Assembly (NCBI RefSeq): GCF_022012335.1
Contig: NZ_JAKLTO010000004.1
Location: 287,642-351,641 of the forward strand
Source of the DNA: Flavobacterium sp. SM15
GTDB lineage: Bacteria; Bacteroidota; Bacteroidia; Flavobacteriales; Flavobacteriaceae
Length of the DNA stretch: 64,000 bases
Direction: 5' to 3'
The notes beneath the pieces are model-generated. The model saw nothing but the letters and a program-made list of their open reading frames with translations. It did no database searches and was not told the DNA's origin. The position numbers were made by a program, and so were the translations under genes. Positions 8,814-16,348 of this stretch are shown here, one piece after another; the stretch's first letter is position 1; each line of letters starts with the position of its first letter.

Positions 8814-10070
8814 ATGAAGATCTTTAACTGGGCGTATAAAATTTTTAAGGAATTAGGTTTTAGCGAGCTTTGGGCAGACTATTCTAATCTTGCCATTAAT
8901 ATTATCATCCTGATAATTACCGCCTATGTTATCGACTACATCTTCAAGAAAATATTAATTATCATAATGGCGATTGTCGCTGCCAGAACAAAATCTACTT
9001 TTGATGATTTTTTGGTAGCCAACAAAACTGCCAAATATGTTGCCCATTTGTTTACGCTTTTCTTCATTCACAAAACGGTTCCTATCATTATGAAGGATTT
9101 TGTGTATTGGGAAGGTATTTTTACAAAAGGAGTGAAATTCTATATTATTATATTATCACTTTGGATCATCCGAAGTATTTTCAACTCACTTAAAGATTAT
9201 TTAAAAGGAAAAGAAAAGTACAAAGACAAACCTATCGACAGTTACATTCAGGTTATCATGATCTGTTTGTGGATTTATGGGATTTTATATTTCATAATGC
9301 TGTTATTTGATACAAGCCTTAACAAGCTTTTTGCAACATTTGGAGCAATTTCCGCATTAATTTTATTGATTTTTCGCGATACAATTTTAGGTTTTGTAGC
9401 CAGTATTCAGGTAACTGTAAACGATATGGTTCGTATTGGCGACTGGATTACCATGGAAAAATATGGTGCAGATGGAGATGTAATCGAAATCAATTTAGCG
9501 ACTGTAAAAGTGCAGAACTTTGACAACACCATCACTACAATTCCAACCTATTTTCTGATTTCCGACTCTTTTAAAAACTGGCGTGGAATGTTGGATTCGG
9601 ATGGACGTCGGATGAAACGCTCTATTTTATTAAAATCCAGCAGTATTCGATTCTTGACCGAAGATGAAATCGAAAATTTGAAGAAAATACAATTGATAGC
9701 GCCATATCTGAATCATCGTCAGGCGGATATTCAGAAGTTTAATCAAGCTAATGGTGTTGATAAATCGGTTTTGATTAACGGAAGAAACTTAACAAATTTC
9801 GGTATTTTCAGAAAGTATATCGATCAATACATAGCCAATCATCCGGGGATTAATAAAAATATGATGTTCATGTGCAGGCAGTTACAGCCGACACAAAACG
9901 GAATGCCGTTAGAAATCTATGCTTTTATAAACGATAAGCGCCTTGTGGAATATGAGCATATTATGGCGGATATTTTTGACCATATTTTAGCTTCAGTTCA
10001 TTACTTTGGAATGGAAATTAATGAAACTGGTGCTATTAAAATTGAATACAACGATGAAAAAGTAAATTAG
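8814..10070 (+). CDS. Mechanosensitive ion channel, MscS superfamily (YbdG-like)
   Basis: The 418-residue protein has about five N-terminal membrane helices and then the conserved pore-lining and beta-domain region: RDTILGFVASIQVTVNDMVRIGDWI, followed by KYGADGDVIEINLATVKVQNFD and TITTIPTYFLISDSFKNWRGM. The latter patterns are diagnostic of the YbdG/MscM branch of MscS proteins, which release solutes on hypo-osmotic shock from the inner membrane. A cytoplasmic domain of about 150 residues follows. It sits behind the DUF3817 gene and ends in a terminator that overlaps its stop codon. Confidence 0.92.
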   Translation: MKIFNWAYKIFKELGFSELWADYSNLAINIIILIITAYVIDYIFKKILIIIMAIVAARTKSTFDDFLVANKTAKYVAHLFTLFFIHKTVPIIMKDFVYWEGIFTKGVKFYIIILSLWIIRSIFNSLKDYLKGKEKYKDKPIDSYIQVIMICLWIYGILYFIMLLFDTSLNKLFATFGAISALILLIFRDTILGFVASIQVTVNDMVRIGDWITMEKYGADGDVIEINLATVKVQNFDNTITTIPTYFLISDSFKNWRGMLDSDGRRMKRSILLKSSSIRFLTEDEIENLKKIQLIAPYLNHRQADIQKFNQANGVDKSVLINGRNLTNFGIFRKYIDQYIANHPGINKNMMFMCRQLQPTQNGMPLEIYAFINDKRLVEYEHIMADIFDHILASVHYFGMEINETGAIKIEYNDEKVN

Positions 10071-10094
10071 TTTTTAAGCTAATTCACTTTTTTT
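10062..10094 (+). terminator. Terminator overlapping the stop codon of the MscS gene
   Basis: Stem GTAAATTAG / CTAATTCAC (one mismatch), eight-base loop, then seven T. The TAG stop codon (10068-10070) is part of the left arm. Confidence 0.65.
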
Positions 10095-10096
10095 GT

Positions 10097-10465
10097 TTAC
10101 TCTTCTACTGAAGTTTTTCCGTGAACGGCCGGCTGACCAAAGCTGTCCAGATTTACCATTGTGATTGCATCTACAGTAATGATTACGGCTTTTGTCATTA
10201 CATTACGTACTTCGCAACGCATGGTTATTGAGGTTTTTCCAAAACTTACGATATCCAAACCGATTTCGATAATATCACCCTGACGCGCCGAACTCATAAA
10301 ATTAATTTCAGACATGAATTTGGTCACGATTCTGTTGTTTTTCAGGATGATGATCGAATATAATGCTGCTTCGTCGTCAATCCATGATAATAATTTTCCT
10401 CCGAATAACGTTCCGTTTGCGTTTAAATCTTCCGGGCGAACCCATTTTCTGGTTTGGTAGTTCAT
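10097..10465 (-). CDS. Acyl-CoA thioesterase, hotdog fold (YciA/BFIT-like)
   Basis: The 122-residue single hotdog domain shows the family pattern: PEDLNANGTLFGGKLLSWIDD, where N/G-x-LFGG and the Asp of WIDD form the thioesterase active site, then MSEINFMSSARQGDIIEIG and the strand GKTSITMRCEV. It hydrolyses acyl-CoA thioesters to free acids and CoA; chain preference is not predictable. Its ATG overlaps the stop of the upstream Nudix gene (ATGA), so the two are translationally coupled. Confidence 0.92.
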   Translation of the reverse strand: MNYQTRKWVRPEDLNANGTLFGGKLLSWIDDEAALYSIIILKNNRIVTKFMSEINFMSSARQGDIIEIGLDIVSFGKTSITMRCEVRNVMTKAVIITVDAITMVNLDSFGQPAVHGKTSVEE

Positions 10466-10878
10466 AACTTAAATTTCTGTAAGGACAAAGTTACAATATC
10501 TAAATGATCAAAAGCCAGTTTTGGTAAATCTTTTATCGGAAACCAGCCCGTTTCTTTAGCATCATCGGCAGCAACAGCTATTGTATTTTCAGGGACAATT
10601 CCAAAGTAGGCAACAGAAACCACATGGCTTCTAGGATCACGAAATGGTTTTCCAAAAGCACCAACCTGTTCTAAATCAGTAACTTTTATTTGAGTTTCTT
10701 CTTCTAATTCTCTAATCGCCGCTGCTTTTAAATCTTCATTTTCATCAACAAAACCGCCAGGTAACGCCCAACAATCCTTAAAAGGTTCATTCTTCCTTTT
10801 GATCAAAAGCAATTCATTTTCTGTTTGTTTTCTAAGGATTACAGCGTCTACGGTAACAAATATTTTGGAGGTTCTCAT
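10462..10878 (-). CDS. Nudix hydrolase
   Basis: The 138-residue protein has a full Nudix box at residues 42-64 (G-x5-E-x7-REL-x-EE-x-x-I), with Gln instead of the usual Gly near its end. The motif coordinates the metal for hydrolysis of nucleoside-diphosphate-linked substrates. The preceding LIKRKNEPFKDCWALPGG stretch is typical of ADP-ribose pyrophosphatase / NrtR-like Nudix domains, but there is no C-terminal winged helix here, so it is an enzyme rather than a regulator. It overlaps the thioesterase gene by 4 bp. Confidence 0.92.
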   Translation of the reverse strand: MRTSKIFVTVDAVILRKQTENELLLIKRKNEPFKDCWALPGGFVDENEDLKAAAIRELEEETQIKVTDLEQVGAFGKPFRDPRSHVVSVAYFGIVPENTIAVAADDAKETGWFPIKDLPKLAFDHLDIVTLSLQKFKL

Positions 10879-10976
10879 GGTATAAAGTTTTCAACACGAA
10901 ACTACTAATAACTTTTTGAATCGCATTTATTTTTCCGCTATCCTATTTTGTAATTTTAATAAAAAGATTAGAAACC

Positions 10977-11372
10977 ATGGAAAATCGCGACACTTTTCTT
11001 ATTGATTTGAGAGGAGCACCTCTTGGAACGATTTCGGCTCAGTCTACCTCTGAAGAGCTTTTTCAGAACAGGACTTTACGACCTATACTGGTTTTACAGA
11101 ACGAACTTTTTATTGAAGTTTTCCTTAATTATGCCATTAAACAGAAAAATGTGTTTTTTTCGCTTCCGCCAGAGAAAAAGATGGCTTACATTGAAAATGT
11201 AATTCAGAGGGACATCAAATTTAGAAATTCGTTAAAAGGAATTATTATTGGTCTTTTCACTGTAGAAGAATATAAAGACTACATCAAGAATTCATCAAAC
11301 ATTAACAAACGAATGATGAATATGCTCGTGGAACGTCTGAAAAATCAGATCCAAATCCTTACACTTGAATAA
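10977..11372 (+). CDS. Conserved hypothetical protein, 131 aa
   Basis: No recognised domain. The protein is soluble and helix-rich with a hydrophobic core (LRPILVLQNELFIEVFLNYAIKQKNVFF) and a basic C-terminal third ending KRMMNMLVERLKNQIQ. I recall relatives in flavobacteria being labelled glyoxalase, but the metal ligands of that family are not visible, so I leave the function open. It stands alone between a divergent Nudix operon and a strong terminator at 11411. Confidence 0.75.
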   Translation: MENRDTFLIDLRGAPLGTISAQSTSEELFQNRTLRPILVLQNELFIEVFLNYAIKQKNVFFSLPPEKKMAYIENVIQRDIKFRNSLKGIIIGLFTVEEYKDYIKNSSNINKRMMNMLVERLKNQIQILTLE

Positions 11373-11407
11373 AGAACCACAACCAAAAACAAATAAATAC
11401 CACAAAA

Positions 11408-11438
11408 AAAAGCTGTCATTCCCGACAGCTTTTTTTAT
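11408..11438. terminator. Bidirectional rho-independent terminator
   Basis: Perfect stem AGCTGTC / GACAGCT with loop ATTCCC, an A-run before and T-run after. It serves the 10977 gene and the convergent META-domain gene. Confidence 0.9.
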
Positions 11439-11875
11439 TTTTTGTTATAACTCATAAGTTCTCGGGTTCCTTCGTAAAAATAAAGTGTGTTTTCAACAAC
11501 TTTAAATTTATCGGTACGATTTAAAAACTTATTGTAGTTGTCATAGTTTGTGTTCATGCACGCCATTTTGGTTCCTGCCATATTTCCGAAAAGAATTTTA
11601 TCTCCCTGAACACTGTAAGTGCCTGTTATCAGATTACATCCGTCATTTCCACTTACTTTTGATCCAACCCAGAAACGAACTTCAGGCGTTCTTGCAAACG
11701 TGCTGCTGTCAATAACTTTACCGTCAAACTTTACTAAACGCCATGCTGTTGAAGTCAAAGCGTTTGATGTCGAATTGGTTCCTGCTCCCGAAGTTCCTGT
11801 TCCAGAAGCTACCGAACAAGAAAATCCAAAACCTAAAACCACTGTTAAACCCAGTACAATCATCAATTTTTTCAT
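11435..11875 (-). CDS. META-domain lipoprotein
   Basis: The start is ATG 11875 (MKKLMIVLGLTVVLGF), giving 146 residues; the longer frame would need a TTG two codons upstream. A hydrophobic signal peptide is followed by a Cys in a relaxed lipobox (GFSC), then a Ser/Thr/Gly linker. The mature part resembles the META/HslJ domain: TSTAWRLVKFDGK, GCNLITGTYSV, MAGTKMACMN with its conserved Gly-Cys-Asn. HslJ-like proteins are envelope proteins linked to stress or drug tolerance in other bacteria. A TAATTTTG box (minus strand, 11890-11883) lies just upstream, without a clear TTG partner. Confidence 0.85.
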   Translation of the reverse strand: MKKLMIVLGLTVVLGFGFSCSVASGTGTSGAGTNSTSNALTSTAWRLVKFDGKVIDSSTFARTPEVRFWVGSKVSGNDGCNLITGTYSVQGDKILFGNMAGTKMACMNTNYDNYNKFLNRTDKFKVVENTLYFYEGTRELMSYNKK

Positions 11876-11892
11876 AAGCAATCAAAATTATG

Positions 11893-12558
11893 TTAATAGA
11901 TACTTTCTCCATTTAAATTTGTTCCCAATACTTCGCTCATATAATCAAAAAAAGGTCGCATTGCCAAAAAAGTATTTAAAACTTCTTCTTTGAAATTTTT
12001 ATCCATCACTTCCTTATCAGTAAATTTTCTGGAAATGAGGTATTGTTTTTTACGTATTAAATCAATAGCCGGATGTTCTTTATCAAATCCTTTTGGAGCG
12101 GTTTTAAGTTCATCGCCTTGTAAAGTTCCAAAGATTTTTACGAAATTTTTATCAGAGATAATTTTGCGAATTTCCGTATCATCCATTTCGAACTCCTTCC
12201 GGATTCGGTTTAAATCTTCCGCATTGGGTTCCCAAAAACCTCCTCCAACAAAACTTCCTCCCGGCTCAATATGCAAATAATATCCACCGCGCAACATGGG
12301 TTTGGTTCGTCCTAAAGCAACTCCAAAATTGGTTTTGTAAGGTGATTTATCTTTTGAAAAACGCACATCGCGATAAATTCGGAACATTTGGATTTTGTCA
12401 ATACTATCCGATTTAGACAATTCTGTAACTAACTCCTGCGCTGATGCCTTGAAATCTTTTTCCAGTTTTTGAAATTCCTTTTTATTGTCGGCAAACCATT
12501 CACGGTTGTTGTTATTTCGTAACTGTATTAAAAAATCCAAAGTTGCTTTTGATACCAT
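11893..12558 (-). CDS. DUF2461 family protein
   Basis: The 221-residue protein carries the family hallmarks: FLIQLRNNNNREWFADNKKEF at the N-terminus, FRIYRDVRFSKDKSPYKTNFG in the middle and GGYYLHIEPGGSFVGGGFW with FMAMRP-like ending (LAMRPFFDYM). DUF2461 proteins occur in bacteria and fungi and have no established activity. The gene begins 17 bp above the META lipoprotein gene and is probably in the same transcript. A perfect palindrome (12573-12589) lies immediately upstream of its start. Confidence 0.9.
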   Translation of the reverse strand: MVSKATLDFLIQLRNNNNREWFADNKKEFQKLEKDFKASAQELVTELSKSDSIDKIQMFRIYRDVRFSKDKSPYKTNFGVALGRTKPMLRGGYYLHIEPGGSFVGGGFWEPNAEDLNRIRKEFEMDDTEIRKIISDKNFVKIFGTLQGDELKTAPKGFDKEHPAIDLIRKKQYLISRKFTDKEVMDKNFKEEVLNTFLAMRPFFDYMSEVLGTNLNGESIY

Positions 12559-12572
12559 ATTTTTCTTTTAAA

Positions 12573-12589
12573 GGTAGAAAATTTCTACC
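12573..12589. promoter_or_regulatory. Palindrome upstream of DUF2461 gene (candidate operator)
   Basis: GGTAGAAA-A-TTTCTACC: two perfect 8-bp arms around one base, 15 bp before the ATG of the minus-strand gene. Not followed by a T-run on either strand, so more like a protein site than a terminator. Confidence 0.4.
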
Positions 12590-12690
12590 ATAACGATACT
12601 AAAAAATTCATCAATTAAGTTGAACTTTTTATATCATTTTTCCGGTTTAGGAAATGGAAGCGTTTTGCTGCAGAAATTTGAAAGTGTTTT

Positions 12691-13644
12691 TTATAGATTT
12701 TTACTCAACCACTTTTTGATTTCTTTAAAAGTGAAATCTGAATTTTCAATCCAAGGAAAGTGCCCTGCTTTATCAATTAAAATTAACGTAGAATAAGGTA
12801 AAGAAACTTGTAACTGTTTCGCAAATTCTGGTGGATTATTGGTGTCGTACTTTCCGTTAATAATGAGTGTTTTAACTTTTAAAGATGGAAATTTCTTTTG
12901 ATTATTCAAATAGTGTAAACGATCTTTCTCAGTTTCAATAGGAAAAACATTATTTATTGGTTTTCTTCTTCCTGCTGCTGAAATTAGTCTGACAATTTGA
13001 ATAACTCTTTGAGAACTTTCTTCATTGTAACACCACCATTTTATTGGTGATTCCGAAATGTCTTTCCCAAGTTCATTTTTATTGGTTTTATGCTCAATCA
13101 TATAATCCCAATCTTTTATAACCTGCTTAAACCATTCAGATTCTTTAGTTCTTTTCGTTTCCGAATTTTTCCGGCGTTGCATACTTTCTTTTTGCGTACC
13201 GACAAAACTTGTTCCGATTAAAAGTAATCCGGCTGTATTGTTAGGATATTTTAAAGCATATTCCAAAGCAACTGCACTTTGATCGGAATGACCGAAAATC
13301 CAAATTTTATTTATATTCAAGTGTCTTCTTAAATATTCAATTTCTGAAACGATAGAATCCTGTTTATAATCCTCAAGTTTATTTGGCATCTGTGATTTGC
13401 CGGTTCCTCTAGGATCATAATAAACCATTGTAAAATGATCTTCTAGAGGTTTTAAAGTTGCCTGATAACCTATTTTTCCTGAGTTTAAATGACCGACAAT
13501 CATTACAGGGCCTTTTCCGCGAATGGAATAATTGATTTTTAATCCGCCAATATTTTCAAAATAATCGCCGTTTTTTAAATTCTGCCCATTTGAAAATGAG
13601 AAAAAGAGAACAAATAAAATTATGTTTAATATCCTTATTTTCAA
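12691..13644 (-). CDS. Secreted alpha/beta hydrolase
   Basis: A 20-residue signal peptide (ILFVLFFSFSNGQ) precedes an alpha/beta hydrolase of 317 residues. The oxyanion region YYDPRGTGKS, the nucleophile elbow FGHSDQSAVALEYA, the acid region LIINGKYDTNNP and the catalytic His in DKAGHFPW are all present. The elbow is GHSDQ rather than the usual G-x-S-x-G, with Gln at the last position. Proline-iminopeptidase-like hydrolases are the nearest group. It probably acts in the periplasm. It lies 44 bp below the His-rich membrane protein gene and may be in the same transcript. Confidence 0.82.
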   Translation of the reverse strand: MKIRILNIILFVLFFSFSNGQNLKNGDYFENIGGLKINYSIRGKGPVMIVGHLNSGKIGYQATLKPLEDHFTMVYYDPRGTGKSQMPNKLEDYKQDSIVSEIEYLRRHLNINKIWIFGHSDQSAVALEYALKYPNNTAGLLLIGTSFVGTQKESMQRRKNSETKRTKESEWFKQVIKDWDYMIEHKTNKNELGKDISESPIKWWCYNEESSQRVIQIVRLISAAGRRKPINNVFPIETEKDRLHYLNNQKKFPSLKVKTLIINGKYDTNNPPEFAKQLQVSLPYSTLILIDKAGHFPWIENSDFTFKEIKKWLSKNL

Positions 13645-13688
13645 TTTTATACGAATTTAAATACGATTGATTTTAGCTCTTCCAGAGT

Positions 13689-14165
13689 CTATTTAAGCTC
13701 TTTATCATGGTTCTCCGAAGCTGAAAAACCTTCACGGATTTCAGTATGACGAATTTCCCCTCCTGAAGTTCCAACGCGGGCTGACAAAACTGAGCTTCCA
13801 AGCGATAAAATCAAAGTTACTATGCCAAAAACCTTTGCTTTTGGATGATTTCTGACTGATGTAATTAACGCCAATATTGCTACAGCCCCGGTCAAATACA
13901 AAATAATTGCAAATTTTTCGGCAATTTCTTCGTGCTCATGGATTATATGATGGTTGATGTTTAAGTTCTCTGCTATCTCTTCTGCTCCTTCCCCGGTTCT
14001 CATTGCCAGTAAACCTAAAACTGCTGAAACAAACAGTACAATATAAGCTGTATGCTGCATTGATTTATTTTTAAGAAGGATTCCGGCCAACAGAATTGCG
14101 AAACCGAAAATGGTACCAATTATTGGAAAATGATTAAAAATCATGTGTAAATGTGCGTCATTCAT
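13689..14165 (-). CDS. Small His-rich inner-membrane protein (DUF2231-like)
   Basis: The 158-residue protein has four predicted membrane helices. It opens with HLHMIFNHFPIIGTIFG and carries a loop rich in His and Glu (HHIIHEHEEIAEKF, residues 72-85) between helices 2 and 3. The N-terminal pattern resembles DUF2231-type membrane proteins, and the placed histidines could bind metal or haem; this is only a suggestion. The gene starts 10 bp below the histidine kinase gene, so it is the third gene of that operon. Confidence 0.75.
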   Translation of the reverse strand: MNDAHLHMIFNHFPIIGTIFGFAILLAGILLKNKSMQHTAYIVLFVSAVLGLLAMRTGEGAEEIAENLNINHHIIHEHEEIAEKFAIILYLTGAVAILALITSVRNHPKAKVFGIVTLILSLGSSVLSARVGTSGGEIRHTEIREGFSASENHDKELK

Positions 14166-14175
14166 AACATTAAGT

Positions 14176-15558
14176 TTAGTTGTTAAAATTTAATTTTACG
14201 GTAGTTTCATTGATCGAATTACTTTCAATGCTAATTTGTATCTGCAATAAATCACAAAGCCTTTTTACAATGGATAAGCCTAATCCCACTCCTTTTACCT
14301 TATTTAAATCTAAGGAAGCTGAACGATAAAACGGATTGAAAACTTTGTCAAGTTCTTCTTTTGAAATTCCTTTTCCGGAATTGGTTATTTTTAATTCTGT
14401 TACCTGATTTTGATTTTCAATTGACAGAATAACCGTTCCATTTTCGTCACAATATTTCAAAGCATTGGAAATAAGATTGGACAAAATTATTGATACCATG
14501 TTGTAATCCGATTCAATATAAAAATCATTGTTAAAGTCTGCAACAATCTTAACATTCCTACTTGTGATTAATTCGGAAAACCGAGCCAAGACATCCAAAA
14601 TCAAAGCATTGAGATAAACCGATTCGCTTTCCTCATGCTGTTTCTGATTTTCAAAACGCGCTAAAAGCAATAACTCATCAACTAGAATATTTAAACGGTC
14701 AACCTCAGAAATACAAAATTTAATTTTTTCTTCATACTCTTTCTTTTCACGCTCTTTACGTATCAATACTTCAAGTGTTCCTTTAATTACTGATAATGGC
14801 GTTCTGAGTTCATGAGATGCGTCTGAAGTAAACTGTTTCTCCCTTTCAACAGCATTTTCAATTCGATCCAAAAGACTATTGATGTTCCCAGACAACTGAT
14901 ATAGTTCATCTCTGTTTTTAGGTAATTCAATGCGGTATTTCAGATTGTCTTTTGTGATCAGATTTGTGGTTCCAATGATACTGTTTATGGGCTTAATACT
15001 TCTTCCGGCTATGATTCGGGCTATAATAAAAAGCACAATCAGAACAATCGGATAAAGTATAAAAAGAATTGTCCTTAAATTCTTTAAAAGCATTAATGGA
15101 TGCTCTAAAGACATGGCAATCAGCAAATACCCTTTTTTATTATTCTTGTGAAAAATTGGCGTTTGAGATAACTGAATTTGCTGATTGTTCAATATAGTTT
15201 GATAAAAAAACGAATCTTCTCTTTCCGTCTGAATCTCAAGCTCATCTTTCTTTAAATTTGGAGACTTCTCAATAGTTACACCATTTAGATCTTTTATTTC
15301 AACAAAAACAGGGTTAACATTTGCCTCATTATGTTCCTTCTCCTCCCACTCTTCTTTATTAATCCAGACAATGGTTTTTTTTTCAAATTTCATTTCTCGA
15401 AGATGCAAACCGATTTCTTTGCGAATATCTTTCTTTACATCATTAAAAACAGTAAACTTGACCGAAGAATAAATAACAAAAAAAACAGCAAAGACAAGCA
15501 ATGCAGTTGAAATGATGTAGTTAAATGCAATCCGGTTTTTAAAAGAAAGCTGTTTCAT
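14176..15558 (-). CDS. Sensor histidine kinase, two membrane helices and HAMP
   Basis: The 460-residue protein has helix 1 (about 11-35), a periplasmic domain, helix 2 (about 160-184), a HAMP segment, a HisKA domain with phospho-acceptor His249 in DASHELRTPLS, and an HATPase_c domain with the N-box (LISNALKY), G1 box (NSGKGIS) and G2 box (GVGLGLSIV). The periplasmic region is acidic. It overlaps the response regulator gene by 4 bp and is followed by the His-rich membrane protein, so the three genes form an operon. The arrangement resembles CusS/ArlS-type systems; the signal is not known. Confidence 0.93.
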   Translation of the reverse strand: MKQLSFKNRIAFNYIISTALLVFAVFFVIYSSVKFTVFNDVKKDIRKEIGLHLREMKFEKKTIVWINKEEWEEKEHNEANVNPVFVEIKDLNGVTIEKSPNLKKDELEIQTEREDSFFYQTILNNQQIQLSQTPIFHKNNKKGYLLIAMSLEHPLMLLKNLRTILFILYPIVLIVLFIIARIIAGRSIKPINSIIGTTNLITKDNLKYRIELPKNRDELYQLSGNINSLLDRIENAVEREKQFTSDASHELRTPLSVIKGTLEVLIRKEREKKEYEEKIKFCISEVDRLNILVDELLLLARFENQKQHEESESVYLNALILDVLARFSELITSRNVKIVADFNNDFYIESDYNMVSIILSNLISNALKYCDENGTVILSIENQNQVTELKITNSGKGISKEELDKVFNPFYRSASLDLNKVKGVGLGLSIVKRLCDLLQIQISIESNSINETTVKLNFNN

Positions 15559-16229
15559 GATTCTTTGTTATCATCTGCAATGTACCCTACTCCTCGAACA
15601 GTTTTAATATATTCGACATTTCTTTTAAGATTGAGTTTTTTGCGAATTGAATTCATAAATACATCAATTACCCCTGTATCATACTCAAAATGAATTCCCC
15701 AAACGTCTTCAATTATACTGTTTCGGGTACAGACTTTTCCTTTATGTTCAATAAGATACTTCAACAATTCGAACTCTCGTTGTGTTAGGTTTACACTAGC
15801 CCCATCAACCAATACACTATGTTTTTGAATATTCATTTCAATGTTAGCGAGCTTTAAAATTTCATTTTTCTGTGAGTCTCTGAAATGTATTTTAATACGC
15901 TCCAGAAGTTCTTCAAAACTGAATGGTTTTTTGATATAGTCATTAGCACCCGATTTTAACCCTTCAACCGTTTCCTGTATTGTGTCTTTTGCCGTTAAAA
16001 ACAAAATTGGGGTTTTTTTGTCTTTTTTTCGAATGGATTGACAAACCTCTAAACCTGTTTTTCTTGGCAACATCCAGTCCAGCAGAACCAAATCCGGCTT
16101 TTGAGCATCAAATAAAATTAAACCCTCTACACCGTCTTTTGCCAAGGTTACCGTAAAATTTTCCTCTTCAAGACCTTGTTTGAGAAAACTTGAAATACCT
16201 GTTTCGTCTTCAACTATTAATACGTGCAT
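15555..16229 (-). CDS. OmpR/PhoB-family response regulator
   Basis: The 224-residue protein has a receiver domain with the acidic pair in VEDET, phospho-acceptor Asp51 (LVLLDWMLP), conserved Thr in FLTAKD and Lys in NDYIKKPFS, then a winged-helix DNA-binding domain (QREFELLKYLIEHKGKVCTR, DVFMNSIRKKL, TVRGVGYIA). The gene is first in the operon with its histidine kinase. Its promoter region faces the LTA-synthase-like gene across 119 bp, so it may also control that gene. Confidence 0.93.
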   Translation of the reverse strand: MHVLIVEDETGISSFLKQGLEEENFTVTLAKDGVEGLILFDAQKPDLVLLDWMLPRKTGLEVCQSIRKKDKKTPILFLTAKDTIQETVEGLKSGANDYIKKPFSFEELLERIKIHFRDSQKNEILKLANIEMNIQKHSVLVDGASVNLTQREFELLKYLIEHKGKVCTRNSIIEDVWGIHFEYDTGVIDVFMNSIRKKLNLKRNVEYIKTVRGVGYIADDNKES

Positions 16230-16348
16230 TTTTTTTAAAAAATTTCAATACAAATTACTACTTTTAATTGGAAATTCTGACATTTTCTTAAGCAAAACTT
16301 AAGCGATTAAAAATGAAGTGTTTATAATTTTGCAAAAACAAAGTCCCA

